Origin: Croceibacterium atlanticum
Lineage (GTDB): Bacteria > Pseudomonadota > Alphaproteobacteria > Sphingomonadales > Sphingomonadaceae
Length of the DNA: 64,000 nucleotides
Reading direction: 5' to 3'
NCBI RefSeq assembly: GCF_001008165.2
Contig: NZ_CP011452.2
Location: 186,001 to 250,000 of the forward strand
Shown: in pieces, positions 36,171-45,741 of the stretch
Numbering within the stretch: the stretch's first letter is position 1
How the letters are laid out: the number at the start of each line of letters is the position of its first letter
Notes under the pieces: generated by a model
The model's input: the letters and a program-made list of their open reading frames with translations, nothing else
What the model was told of the DNA's origin: nothing
Databases searched by the model: none
Position numbers and translations under genes: made by a program

Positions 36171-37589
36171 TCAGGCCAGCCCGCCCAGCAGGTTTTGCGC
36201 GAAATCGGTCAGCGTATCGTCACGCGCGCCCATTACCACGATCCGGTCGCCCGGGCGGGCCAGTTCGAGGATGCGCCTGCCGCAATCCTCCCGCGCGGGG
36301 ATATGTTCGGCATTGCCGCCCGCCTCGCGGATCATCTGCACGATCCGTTCGCTGCCTTCGCTGCGATCCACCGTGCCGCCGAAATAGACCGGGTCGCACA
36401 GCAGCGTGACATCATCCGGTCCAAGTTCTTTCGCGAATGTGCGGGCCAGTTCGTGCCCCATCTGGCGCAGCGGGCCATAGCCATGAGGCTGGAAGAAGGC
36501 GATCACGCGCCCTTCATGCGCCTTCAGTGTGCGCAAGGTGGCGCGGCATTTTTCCGGATTGTGGCCGAAATCATCGATCACCACGATGCCGGAAGGGCTG
36601 GTGCCGATAATATCGAAACGCCGGGCCAGCCCCTTGAAACCGCGTAGGGCGATGACGGCATGTTCGACCGGCACCCCGGCTTCCGCCGCGCAGGCTATGG
36701 CTGCGAGCGCATTGGAGAGATTGTGCCTTCCCGGCATGTTCAGCACCAGCGGGTGCACGGTGGATTCCCGCCGGTCCACCACTGCGGCACGCAGGCCGGT
36801 GGGGGAATATTCCACCGTATCGGAGACTACGCCGATCTGCGCCTGCGGATTGTCTATGCCATAGGTGAGAGCGGCGGGCAGGTTTTCCGCCAGATAGCTG
36901 GCTTCCACATCATCGGCATTGACCACTGCCGCTTTCCCCGCGCGCAGGAAATTGCGGAACAGGACGCGCAATTCCTCCATGCTCTTGTGATCGAGGCTGA
37001 CATTGAGCAGCAGCGATATTTCTGGACGGTACAGCGCGATAGAACCGTCGCTTTCATCCACTTCGCTGACGAAAACGGGGCCCTTGCCCACGCGGGCGCT
37101 GGCAAAGGGGGCATCGGGACCGGCGAAATTCTTCATCACCGCGCCGTTCATTATGGTCGGGTCATGCCCGGCCTTGTACATGATCCAGCCCAGCATCCCC
37201 GTGACCGTGCTCTTGCCGCTGGTTCCTGCAACGGCGAGCCCGTATCCGGACGCATTGAACAATCGGGCGAGCAGTTCCGCCCGTGTCATGCGAGGGCAGC
37301 CGAGTTCGTTGGCGCGGACGATTTCGGGGACCGTATCCTCGATCGCGGCCGAGGCGACCAGCGTCTGATCGGCGGAGATGATCCCGCTGCCATCCTGCGG
37401 GAACAGGGTGAAACCCTGCTGTTCCAGCCAGGCGAATTTTTCCGGACTGCGGCCCTGGTCGCGGCTGCGGTCGGATCCGGCGACTTCGGCGCCGTGGCCT
37501 TTCAGGATCGTGGCCAGCGGCAACATGCCGGAGCCACCGATGCCGCAGAAGAACCAGGGATGGGCGGTCAGCGATGCGGCGTCAGTCAT
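36171..37589 (-). CDS. Mur ligase family protein, probably UDP-N-acetylmuramate:tripeptide ligase (Mpl-like)
   Basis: A 472-residue Mur ligase with N-terminal UDP-binding GIGGSGMLPLATILKGHGAE, ATP P-loop VAGTSGKSTVTGML, central EVDESDGSIALYRPEISLLL and C-terminal IDDFGHNPEKCRATLRTLK. MurC and Mpl share this layout. I favour Mpl, which joins recycled L-Ala-D-Glu-DAP tripeptide to UDP-MurNAc, because the gene is outside a division (dcw) cluster and is divergent from an LD-carboxypeptidase gene that makes that tripeptide. MurC remains possible. Confidence 0.8.
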   Translation of the reverse strand: MTDAASLTAHPWFFCGIGGSGMLPLATILKGHGAEVAGSDRSRDQGRSPEKFAWLEQQGFTLFPQDGSGIISADQTLVASAAIEDTVPEIVRANELGCPRMTRAELLARLFNASGYGLAVAGTSGKSTVTGMLGWIMYKAGHDPTIMNGAVMKNFAGPDAPFASARVGKGPVFVSEVDESDGSIALYRPEISLLLNVSLDHKSMEELRVLFRNFLRAGKAAVVNADDVEASYLAENLPAALTYGIDNPQAQIGVVSDTVEYSPTGLRAAVVDRRESTVHPLVLNMPGRHNLSNALAAIACAAEAGVPVEHAVIALRGFKGLARRFDIIGTSPSGIVVIDDFGHNPEKCRATLRTLKAHEGRVIAFFQPHGYGPLRQMGHELARTFAKELGPDDVTLLCDPVYFGGTVDRSEGSERIVQMIREAGGNAEHIPAREDCGRRILELARPGDRIVVMGARDDTLTDFAQNLLGGLA

Positions 37590-37647
37590 TGCATCACAGC
37601 TATTCGTGCGCTCTCGACATTACAACTCGCAAAGCTAGGTGTCTGGC

Positions 37648-38472
37648 ATGAAAAAGATCGCCATATGCGCGCCCTCCACGCCGATCACGCCCGGAATTGC
37701 GGAGCGGGTGACTGCCATCGCCGCCGGGTTTCCGGGGGCGGAGCTGCATTTTCATCCGCAATGTTTCGCCGAAGACGGGCATTTTGCAGGGGATGACGAG
37801 GCGCGCCTCGCCGCTCTGCTGGAATGCGCGAATGATCCGGGAATGGATGCAGTTTGGTTCGCCAAGGGCGGATATGGGGCAAACCGCATCGCGGCGCAGG
37901 CCGTGGCCGACATGGCGGAAGAGGCTGCGGGCAAGGTGTTCCTCGGATATTCGGATACCGGGTTCCTGCTCGGCGCACTGTATCGCGCCGGGATCGGGCG
38001 GCCGGTCCACGGCCCCATGCCCGTGGATATAAGGCGCGATGGCGGGGAGGCGGCCGTTCGCCGCAGTCTCGCCTTCCTGTGCGGGGAAGGGCAGGATGCG
38101 GATCTGGCGCTGGCCCAGCGGCCCGGCGTTGCCTTCAACCTGATGACGCTGGCGATGATCTGCGGCACCGAATTGATGCCGGATCTTTCCGGCCATGTGG
38201 TGATGGTGGAGGAGGTGGCAGAGCATCTTTATGCCGTCGATCGCCTGTTCTTCCACGTGACACAGCATCTGTCCGGCATCGCCGGTTTGCGGCTGGGAAG
38301 GATCAGCGACGTGCCGGAAAATGACCGGCCTTTCGGTGCTGAACCGGAAGAGATCGCGCGTTATTGGTGCGCACGTTCGGGCATTCCCTATCTTGGCAGC
38401 GCCGATATCGGCCATGATTCTGCCAACAAGATCGTGCCCTTCGGTCTTGCGACGGGTGCGGCCCGCTCCTAA
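37648..38472 (+). CDS. ldcA: S66-family LD-carboxypeptidase
   Basis: A 274-residue cytoplasmic peptidase of the LdcA family that trims the D-Ala from murein tetrapeptide to tripeptide. The nucleophile Ser is in FLGYSDTGFLL. The MDAVWFAKGGYGANRI and GRPVHGPMP segments are family features, and a His late in the sequence likely completes the triad. The ATG at 37648 has AGGTG seven bases upstream; a GTG at 37639 is less likely. It is divergent from the Mpl-like gene with 58 bases between starts. Confidence 0.88.
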   Translation: MKKIAICAPSTPITPGIAERVTAIAAGFPGAELHFHPQCFAEDGHFAGDDEARLAALLECANDPGMDAVWFAKGGYGANRIAAQAVADMAEEAAGKVFLGYSDTGFLLGALYRAGIGRPVHGPMPVDIRRDGGEAAVRRSLAFLCGEGQDADLALAQRPGVAFNLMTLAMICGTELMPDLSGHVVMVEEVAEHLYAVDRLFFHVTQHLSGIAGLRLGRISDVPENDRPFGAEPEEIARYWCARSGIPYLGSADIGHDSANKIVPFGLATGAARS

Positions 38473-38498
38473 CCCGCGCCGCGAAGAGGAGAGTTACG

Positions 38499-39434
38499 AT
38501 GACCGCATTCGTATTTCCGGGGCAGGGCAGCCAGAAAGTTGGCATGGGTGCCGAACTGGCCGAAGCCAGCACCGCCGCGCGCGAAGTTTTCGAGGAAGTG
38601 GACGAAGCCCTGGGCCAGAACCTGTCGCGCATCATGCGCGAAGGGCCGGAGGAAGAACTTACGCTGACTGAAAATGCGCAGCCCGCCATCATGGCCAATG
38701 CCATTGCCGTTCTCCGCGTGCTGGAGAAGGAAGGTGGGGTTTCCATTTCCGCCAAGGGCGATTGTGTCGCAGGCCATTCGCTGGGCGAATATACGGCATT
38801 GGCGGCGGTCGGCGCGTTCTCGCTGGCCGATACGGCGCGGCTGCTGAAACTGCGCGGCCAGGCCATGCAGGCGGCAGTGCCGGTGGGCGTGGGTGCCATG
38901 TGCGCATTGCTGGGCGCGGATCTGGAAAAGGCCACCAGGCTGGCCGAAGCCGCCGCCGAAGGGCAGGTCTGCGAAATCGCGAATGACAATGATCCGGGGC
39001 AGGTCGTGCTGTCCGGCCACCGGGAGGCGATCGAACGTGCGGTGGCTCTGGCCAAGGAACATGGTTGCAAGCGCGGCGTGCTGCTGCCCGTATCCGCGCC
39101 GTTCCACTGTTCGCTGATGCAGCCGGCGGCGGACGCCATGGCAGAGGCGCTGGACAAGACACGGCCGCAACCCATGCGCCTGCCGGTCTATGCCAATGTG
39201 ACGGCCACACTGGTCAGCGATCCTGCGGTGGAGCGTGAATTGCTCGTCCAGCAGGTGACCGGCCGCGTCCGGTGGCGTGAAAGCGTGATTGCAATGAAGG
39301 AAGCGGGCACGGACCGCTTCATCGAACTTGGTGGCAAGGTGGTGGGCCCGATGATCGGCCGCACCGTGCAGGATGTCACCGTTACCAGCATACAGACCAT
39401 GGCCGATATCGAAGCCCTGGCGAAGGAGATTTGA
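38499..39434 (+). CDS. fabD: malonyl-CoA:ACP transacylase
   Basis: A 311-residue enzyme that moves malonyl from CoA to acyl carrier protein. The oxyanion/N-terminal FPGQGSQKVGMG and the nucleophile elbow GHSLGEY (Ser94) are present. The catalytic His lies in PVSAPFHCSLMQPA, and the Gln in the first motif is normal. It overlaps no gene, but fabG starts three bases after its stop. Confidence 0.97.
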   Translation: MTAFVFPGQGSQKVGMGAELAEASTAAREVFEEVDEALGQNLSRIMREGPEEELTLTENAQPAIMANAIAVLRVLEKEGGVSISAKGDCVAGHSLGEYTALAAVGAFSLADTARLLKLRGQAMQAAVPVGVGAMCALLGADLEKATRLAEAAAEGQVCEIANDNDPGQVVLSGHREAIERAVALAKEHGCKRGVLLPVSAPFHCSLMQPAADAMAEALDKTRPQPMRLPVYANVTATLVSDPAVERELLVQQVTGRVRWRESVIAMKEAGTDRFIELGGKVVGPMIGRTVQDVTVTSIQTMADIEALAKEI

Positions 39435-39436
39435 CC

Positions 39437-40189
39437 ATGTTCGATCTTACCGGAATGACTGCGCTCGTCACGGGCTCCAGCGGGGGAATCGGTTCATCCA
39501 TTGCCCGGGCGCTTGCGCGGCAGGGCGCACGTCTGGCGCTGTCCGGATCGAACCCGGCGAAACTGCGCGCCTTTCGTGACGAACTGAATGAAGAATTCGG
39601 CCACGATCACGTGGAAATCACCTGCGACCTGTCGAACACGACACAGGTGGAAGAACTGGTGCCCGCGGCGGTCGATACGCTCGGCAAGCTGGACATACTC
39701 GTCAATAATGCCGGCATCACGCGCGACAATCTCGTGATGCGGATGAAAGACGATGAATGGCAGCAGGTCATGGCCATCAATCTGGAAGCGACCTTCCGCC
39801 TGATGCGCGCCAGCGTGCGCCCGATGATGAAGGCGAAATTCGGCCGCATCATCACCATTACCAGCATAGTCGGCGCCACGGGCAATCCGGGGCAGACGAA
39901 TTATGCGGCCGCCAAGGCCGGCCTGACCGGCCTGACCAAGAGCTTCGCCCAGGAAGTGGCGAGCCGCGGCATCACGGCGAATTGCGTGGCTCCCGGCTTC
40001 ATCCGCACTCCGATGACGGATGTTCTGCCCGATGCCCAGAAGGAAGCGCTGAATGCGCGCATCCCGATGGGCCGTATGGGCGAGGGTGAGGATATCGGTG
40101 CAGCTGTCGCCTATCTCTCATCCAAAGAGGCGGGTTATGTCACCGGGCAGACCCTGCATGTGAATGGCGGCATGGCGATGCTGGGGTAA
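39437..40189 (+). CDS. fabG: 3-oxoacyl-ACP reductase
   Basis: A 250-residue short-chain dehydrogenase that reduces 3-ketoacyl-ACP with NADPH. The cofactor loop TGSSGGIGSSIA and the catalytic Ser143-Tyr156-Lys160 (NYAAAKAG) are present, together with LVNNAGITRDNLVMRM. AAGGAG lies ahead of the ATG, inside the end of fabD. Placement after fabD confirms the fatty-acid role over a general SDR. acpP is not in the window after it. Confidence 0.96.
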   Translation: MFDLTGMTALVTGSSGGIGSSIARALARQGARLALSGSNPAKLRAFRDELNEEFGHDHVEITCDLSNTTQVEELVPAAVDTLGKLDILVNNAGITRDNLVMRMKDDEWQQVMAINLEATFRLMRASVRPMMKAKFGRIITITSIVGATGNPGQTNYAAAKAGLTGLTKSFAQEVASRGITANCVAPGFIRTPMTDVLPDAQKEALNARIPMGRMGEGEDIGAAVAYLSSKEAGYVTGQTLHVNGGMAMLG

Positions 40190-40201
40190 GCGGCGGGCGT
40201 T

Positions 40202-40247
40202 CCGGAGTGGTTCGATCGTGATTTATCCCCAATCGAATCCGCTCCGG
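40202..40247. repeat. interrupted inverted repeat between fabG and dnaN
   Basis: CCGGAG...TTCGAT (40202-40216) is repeated in inverse as ATCGAA...CTCCGG (40232-40247) around a 15-base centre. It could be a terminator of fabD-fabG but has no T-run on either side. Confidence 0.4.
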
Positions 40248-40358
40248 GAGGTATTCGTCCTTGCCGCGATCATCCTCACCGCTAAGGGTATAGGACGATT
40301 TATCCGGCGCTTGTGGGCGATTCCGGCCTCGGCGGCGCAAGGGGGTTAGAAGGGTTTT

Positions 40359-41486
40359 ATGAAAGCCACCATTGAACGAGCCAGGCTGCTGCGCTGTCTG
40401 TCCCATGTCCAGTCGGTGGTGGAACGGCGTAATACGATCCCCATCCTGTCCAATGTCCTGATCGAGGCGGATGCCGATGGTCGGGTCAAGATCACTGCAA
40501 CCGATCTGGATCTGCAGGTGGTCGAAAGCCTGGCTGCCGTGTCGGTGGACGGGGCAGGGGCGATCACCGTGTCCGCCCATCTTCTGTTCGATATTGCACG
40601 CAAATTGCCGGACGGGGCGCAGGTAAGCCTCGAAACGGCGGATAACCGCATGACGGTGAAGGCCGGGCGCAGCCGTTTCCAGCTGCCGACCCTGCCGCGC
40701 GATGATTTCCCCGTGATCGTGGAAGGCGATCTGCCGACTTCGTTCCGGCTTCCGGCCAGGCAATTGGCGGAAATGGTCGATCGCACGCGCTTTGCCATCT
40801 CCACGGAAGAAACGCGTTATTATCTGAACGGCATTTTCCTGCATGTTTCGGATGATGACGGGCCGGTGCTGAAAGCTGCGGCGACTGATGGCCATCGCCT
40901 TGCCCGCTTCACCCTTCCGCGTCCGGAAGGGGCGGAAGGCATGCCCGATGTGATCGTGCCGCGAAAGGCCGTGGCCGAATTGCGCAAGCTTCTGGAAGAA
41001 GCGCTGGACGGCGATGTTTCGATCGACCTGTCCGCCAGCAAGATTCGCTTCACCATGGGCGGGGAAGGCGGCGTGGTGCTCACCAGCAAGCTGATTGACG
41101 GGACATTCCCGGATTACAGCCGCGTCATTCCCACGGGCAATGACAAGCTGCTGAAGCTTGATCCGAAGAGCTTCTATGAAGGCGTGGACCGCGTGGCGAC
41201 CATCGCCACGGAAAAGACGCGCGCCGTCAAGATGGGCCTGGAACCGGACAGGGTGACGCTGTCGGTGACCAGCCCGGACAATGGCACGGCGGCAGAAGAA
41301 GTACCCGCCAGCTATAGCTCCGACCCCTTCGAGATTGGCTTCAACGCCAATTATCTGAAGGACATACTGGCGCAGATTGATAGCGATTCGGTGGAGCTGC
41401 ACCTGGCCGATCCGGGTGCGCCAACACTGATCCGTCAGGACGAGAAGAGCCCGGCGCTCTATGTCCTGATGCCGATGCGGGTCTGA
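40359..41486 (+). CDS. dnaN: DNA polymerase III beta subunit (sliding clamp)
   Basis: A 375-residue beta clamp. The three-domain repeat can be followed, with the N-terminal MKATIERARLLRCLSHVQSV and RRNTIPILSNVLIEA and the C-terminal end LYVLMPMRV. It forms the ring that tethers Pol III. dnaA and recF are not beside it, common in Sphingomonadales. GAAGGG lies before the ATG. A large palindrome follows the stop. Confidence 0.97.
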   Translation: MKATIERARLLRCLSHVQSVVERRNTIPILSNVLIEADADGRVKITATDLDLQVVESLAAVSVDGAGAITVSAHLLFDIARKLPDGAQVSLETADNRMTVKAGRSRFQLPTLPRDDFPVIVEGDLPTSFRLPARQLAEMVDRTRFAISTEETRYYLNGIFLHVSDDDGPVLKAAATDGHRLARFTLPRPEGAEGMPDVIVPRKAVAELRKLLEEALDGDVSIDLSASKIRFTMGGEGGVVLTSKLIDGTFPDYSRVIPTGNDKLLKLDPKSFYEGVDRVATIATEKTRAVKMGLEPDRVTLSVTSPDNGTAAEEVPASYSSDPFEIGFNANYLKDILAQIDSDSVELHLADPGAPTLIRQDEKSPALYVLMPMRV

Positions 41487-41493
41487 TATTCGC

Positions 41494-41531
41494 GCTGAGC
41501 GGCTGCCCCGATGCGGGGCCTGCCGCTCAGC
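41494..41531. terminator. bidirectional hairpin between dnaN and the ferredoxin reductase
   Basis: GCTGAGCGGC (41494-41503) and its complement GCCGCTCAGC (41522-41531) form a perfect 10-bp outer stem with an inner CCCC/GGGG pair. It lies between convergent genes and includes the stop codon of the minus-strand gene. There is no T-run. Confidence 0.55.
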
Positions 41532-42843
41532 CGCGGGCCTTTATCATTTTCTCGATATCGACGAATTTTTCGCGCGGGGCGCCGTCGCGCGCGGCGGCCT
41601 CTTCTGCTTCCTCGATCTTCTTCCAATCGCGGAAGGTCACGAGATTCAGTCCGCGCTTTCTGGCCAGTTCATCGAAGCCGGCGCGACCCGCCTTGCTACC
41701 ACCGCCCAGCAGGCCCTTTTCGATGTCCTCGGCAATCAGCTGCACGATGCCCTGCCCGTCGGGCCGGTTGGTGCCTATCGTGCCGCTTGGTCCGCGCCGG
41801 GCCCAGCCCACGCAATAGAGGCCGGGGAGGATCCGCCCTTCGTCATTGGCGAAACGGCCCGCACGCTCGTCATACGGTACGCCGGGGATTGGCATGCTGC
41901 GATAGCCGATGCAGCTGACCACGAGCGAAGCGGGAATGCGGAAGCTTTCGCCCGTGCCTTCGGCCCGACCTTTGACGATCCGGGTCCGCTCAACCTCGAT
42001 TTCCTGCACTTTTCCGTCACCGATCAGGGCCTTGGGCTGGGCGAGAAAGGCGAATTCGATGCTGACTTTTCTGGCCTTGCGTTCCGCCTCCGGGATGGTG
42101 GCAAATTCGCGCAGCAGGGCGACCGATTTGCGCAGCCCGGGTTCCAGTATCGCATCCTCTTCCGGGGGCGGAAGATCCGCCGGATCGACATAAGGCGCAG
42201 CCCGTTCAAGCCTGCCCAGCTCCCCCAGTTCCTTGGGCGTCATCATGATCTGATGAGGGCCGCGGCGGCCGAGAATCACGATTTTTTCGATATTGGATGT
42301 ATCGAGCGCCGTCAGCGCATGGGCGACGATATCGCTGCCTTCGAACTCGCCCGGCGTTTTGGCCAATATCCGCGCGACATCCAGCGCGACATTGCCCATG
42401 CCGATGATCACCGCCGTTCTCCCACCAAGGTCAGGATCGAGATCGGCAAATTTCGGATGGCCGTTATACCAGCCGACAAAGGCCGCACTGCCGAACACAT
42501 TGCCCAGTTCCTCGCCGGGAATGTTCAGCTCGCGGTCGTGCGGGGCCCCTGTTGCCAGCACCACCGCGTCATAGAGATTCTGCAATTCGGCCACGGTAAC
42601 ATCGCTGCCGACGCTGACATTGCCGACGAAGCGTACATTTTCGCTCAGCGCCACTTTTTCGTACCGGCGCGCGACGCCCTTGATGGATTGGTGGTCCGGC
42701 GCGACGCCTGTGCGGATCAGGCCATAAGGTACTGGTAATTCGTCAAAGACATCCACGCACACATTGTCGCCGAGATTTTTCTGTGCGGCCTCCGCTGTGT
42801 AGTAGCCGGCCGGGCCGGAGCCGATTATCGCAATGTGGCGCAT
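41527..42843 (-). CDS. FprA-like ferredoxin/adrenodoxin NADP reductase
   Basis: A 438-residue FAD flavoprotein of the adrenodoxin-reductase type. The FAD motif is IAIIGSGPAGYYTAEAAQ and the NADP motif VIIGMGNVALDVARIL. Further signatures are ELPVPYGLIRTGVAPDHQSI and WARRGPSGTIGTNRPDG. It likely moves electrons from NADPH to a ferredoxin, for P450s or Fe-S enzymes that are not in view. The ATG at 42843 has GAGAGGA nine bases upstream. It is divergent from the diguanylate cyclase gene. Confidence 0.9.
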   Translation of the reverse strand: MRHIAIIGSGPAGYYTAEAAQKNLGDNVCVDVFDELPVPYGLIRTGVAPDHQSIKGVARRYEKVALSENVRFVGNVSVGSDVTVAELQNLYDAVVLATGAPHDRELNIPGEELGNVFGSAAFVGWYNGHPKFADLDPDLGGRTAVIIGMGNVALDVARILAKTPGEFEGSDIVAHALTALDTSNIEKIVILGRRGPHQIMMTPKELGELGRLERAAPYVDPADLPPPEEDAILEPGLRKSVALLREFATIPEAERKARKVSIEFAFLAQPKALIGDGKVQEIEVERTRIVKGRAEGTGESFRIPASLVVSCIGYRSMPIPGVPYDERAGRFANDEGRILPGLYCVGWARRGPSGTIGTNRPDGQGIVQLIAEDIEKGLLGGGSKAGRAGFDELARKRGLNLVTFRDWKKIEEAEEAAARDGAPREKFVDIEKMIKARG

Positions 42844-42972
42844 ATTCGCATCCTCTCGCGCAATTCGCTGCCACACGGTGTAATCCGATAAGGCTGCGCG
42901 GCAAGTATATCCGGAGATGAAAAAGGGCGGTGCCTTAACCGTTTTTCAAAGCTGACAGGCCATTGACGGTCC

Positions 42973-45657
42973 ATGTCGAACGCTGTCCGGGCAAGATATT
43001 CGTCCTCCCCTGGAGAGACAGGTTCAGGCCCGGCCAACCGGGCGTTGGCGGTCAATCCGGATGGGATCGACCGTCGGCAGCGTTCGCGGCGCGGATCCCC
43101 CGGCGGCCGGGCGCTGGTTCCCGCTCCGGTATTGTCTGAAAATCCTGCATGGTTTCCGCGGCGCTGGCCGTTCCTTATCCTTGCCATGATTGTCACGGCG
43201 GGCATCGGCCTGGCGGCTTTCTCCTCTCCGCCTTCACCCTGGATACTGGGTATGTTGGCGTTGTCGGTGGCGCTGGCAGGGGGGATCGGCTTCGCCCATG
43301 ATCGGCTCGGCCATCAGGGCGTGAAGGTGCGCATGGTGGCCGTGGCCGGATTCGTGGTGACGCCGCTTTTCCTGTTCGGCCTCGGCATGACGATGTGGAC
43401 AGTGAACCAGCAATTGCCCTGGGACGTTGTCCTGGCCGCTCTGCTTTGCGTCGGCGGTATCGCTTCGGCCTATCTTCGCAGACAGCCGGCGCTGATCTTC
43501 GCCAGCCAGATCGCTATCTGGTCCGCCGCAGTATTTGTGCAGCAGTCGCTCGCCGGTGCCGTGGCCCTGTTCGTGGCTCTTTGTGTTGCCGTGCCGGTCA
43601 GCCGCGAGCAGCAGCGGGAACAGCATGATGACGAGGTCCGCCGTGAAGCGCGCGATCGGATGCAGACCCGCGCCCGCGACATTCTGACCGATTACGAGAA
43701 AACCCAGCAGGGCTGGTTCTGGGAAACCGACCGCCGATCGCTGCTCACCTATATTTCGGCGCCGATCGCCAATGCGCTCGGTTATGCGCAGGAAGACCTG
43801 ATCGGCCAGCCATTCGTCGATCTGTTCAATCTGGAACGGACGGAGCAGGAAGGCGAACGGACGCTGATGTTCCACCTGACCGCGCGTTCATTCTTCCGTG
43901 AGCTGCCGGTTCGCGCGGCCATCGACGGGGAAGAGCGATGGTGGTCTGTAAGTGGCCGCCCGATCTATGACAATTTTCACAATTTCGTCGGCTTCAGGGG
44001 TTCCGGGACCGACCTGACCGAGAAGAAGCGCAGCCAGGAGGACGCATCCCGCCTGGCTCATTTCGATTCACTGACGGGTCTCGCCAATCGTTTCCAGATG
44101 TCGCAGACGCTGGAACATATTCTGACCGCGCCGCGCGACATGAACCGTGAATGTTCGGTTCTGCTGCTCGATCTCGATCGGTTCAAGCGCGTCAATGATA
44201 CGATGGGTCATCCCGCAGGCGATGCGCTGTTGCAGCAGGTTGCGCAGCGGCTCAAACGCGCGGTGGACCAGATGGGCAAGGTCGGCAGGCTGGGTGGCGA
44301 CGAATTCGAAGTCATTGTCGGCGGCCGGACTGAACGCCGGGCGCTGGCGAATTTGGCGGAAACGATCATCCATTCGCTGTCGCAGCCCTATTCGATCGAC
44401 GGCCAGCGCGTGGTTATCGGCGTGTCGGTGGGGATTGCCATCTCGCCCGAACACGGGACCACCAGCGAGGAACTGATCCGCAATGCCGATCTCGCGCTTT
44501 ATGCCGCCAAGGATGGCGGGCGCGGACGGTATCATTTCTACGCGCAGGATCTCCATGCCGAGGCGGAGGCACGCGCCCAGCTGGAACGCGATCTGCGTGA
44601 TGCCATTGTCCAGGGGGATTTGCAGCTATTCTATCAGCCCGTCGTATCCACAGCGACGGAGTGTATTACCGGCTTCGAGGCGCTGATGCGCTGGCGACAT
44701 CCGGTAAAGGGCTGGATTCCGCCGGACAAATTCGTCGCTGCGGGTGAGGAAACCGGCCTGATCGCGCAGATGGGCGAATGGGCATTGCGCACGGCCTGCC
44801 ACGATCTGGCGAAATGGCCGGAAGAGGTGCGCGTGGCGGTCAATGTCTCGCCGCTGCAATTCTCCAATCCGCAATTGCCGAATATCGTGACCAATGCACT
44901 CGCCCGGGCTGGTGTCGACCCATCGCGTCTGGAGCTGGAGATTACCGAAAGCGTGTTCCTCAATGACGATGAAGGGACAGATGCGATGTTCGCCGCGCTT
45001 AAACGCGTGGGCGTGCGCATGGCGCTCGACGATTTCGGCACCGGCTATTCCTCGCTCGGCTATCTGAAGAAGGCGCCGTTCGACAAGATCAAGATCGACC
45101 AGAGCTTCGTGCGCGGGGCGACCCAGCCCGGCAGCCGCAACGGTGCGATCATCGCATCCATCACCAGCCTGGCCCAGGCGCTGGGCATGGATACCACGGC
45201 CGAAGGCGTGGAGACGCTGGACGAGCTGGACCTGGTGCGCATGCATGGTTGCAGCCATGTGCAGGGCTTTATCTATGAATGTCCGCTATCTTCGGAGGAT
45301 GCGCTGGCGCGTCTGGAGCAGGGGCTGGCTGCCATTGCGTCCGGCCCGCGTTCCGCGCGGGCGCCGCGCCAGACCATGCTGCGCAAGGTGGTGCTCGACC
45401 ATGAAGGGCAGCGTTACAAGGGAACGATCCGGAATATTTCCGATGGCGGCGCCATGGTCGAAGGCCTGTGGAATGTTCCGATCGGAACAATATTCGAAGT
45501 CCGTCTGTCGGAATCCCATCGCGTGAAAGGCATTGTGCGCTGGTGTCAGGAAAACCGGATGGGCCTGCAGTTCGAACTGCCGCTGGGACGCGATGATTGC
45601 GGCCGCATCGCGGCAGTGCAGGAAAAGGCGCCCCTGCGTTTGCAAGGCGCCGCCTGA
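42973..45657 (+). CDS. membrane PAS-GGDEF-EAL-PilZ c-di-GMP protein
   Basis: An 894-residue c-di-GMP regulator. About six membrane helices (65-200) are followed by a PAS region (235-350), a GGDEF domain with intact GGDEF (441-445), an EAL domain with EALMRW (Glu569-Leu571), and a C-terminal PilZ domain (about 800-885, NISDGGAMVEG). No RxxD inhibitory site precedes GGDEF. All EAL catalytic phrases are intact (LELEITESVF, LDDFGTGYSS, KIKIDQSFV), so both cyclase and phosphodiesterase activity are possible, with PilZ as a built-in sensor. Confidence 0.93.
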   Translation: MSNAVRARYSSSPGETGSGPANRALAVNPDGIDRRQRSRRGSPGGRALVPAPVLSENPAWFPRRWPFLILAMIVTAGIGLAAFSSPPSPWILGMLALSVALAGGIGFAHDRLGHQGVKVRMVAVAGFVVTPLFLFGLGMTMWTVNQQLPWDVVLAALLCVGGIASAYLRRQPALIFASQIAIWSAAVFVQQSLAGAVALFVALCVAVPVSREQQREQHDDEVRREARDRMQTRARDILTDYEKTQQGWFWETDRRSLLTYISAPIANALGYAQEDLIGQPFVDLFNLERTEQEGERTLMFHLTARSFFRELPVRAAIDGEERWWSVSGRPIYDNFHNFVGFRGSGTDLTEKKRSQEDASRLAHFDSLTGLANRFQMSQTLEHILTAPRDMNRECSVLLLDLDRFKRVNDTMGHPAGDALLQQVAQRLKRAVDQMGKVGRLGGDEFEVIVGGRTERRALANLAETIIHSLSQPYSIDGQRVVIGVSVGIAISPEHGTTSEELIRNADLALYAAKDGGRGRYHFYAQDLHAEAEARAQLERDLRDAIVQGDLQLFYQPVVSTATECITGFEALMRWRHPVKGWIPPDKFVAAGEETGLIAQMGEWALRTACHDLAKWPEEVRVAVNVSPLQFSNPQLPNIVTNALARAGVDPSRLELEITESVFLNDDEGTDAMFAALKRVGVRMALDDFGTGYSSLGYLKKAPFDKIKIDQSFVRGATQPGSRNGAIIASITSLAQALGMDTTAEGVETLDELDLVRMHGCSHVQGFIYECPLSSEDALARLEQGLAAIASGPRSARAPRQTMLRKVVLDHEGQRYKGTIRNISDGGAMVEGLWNVPIGTIFEVRLSESHRVKGIVRWCQENRMGLQFELPLGRDDCGRIAAVQEKAPLRLQGAA

Positions 45658-45741
45658 TCCGCGCGGGCTTAGCCATTTGGTAAGTGCAATGAACCTATAA
45701 GGCGTTGCTGAATTAACCCTTTTCAATGACCAAGAGAGGAA

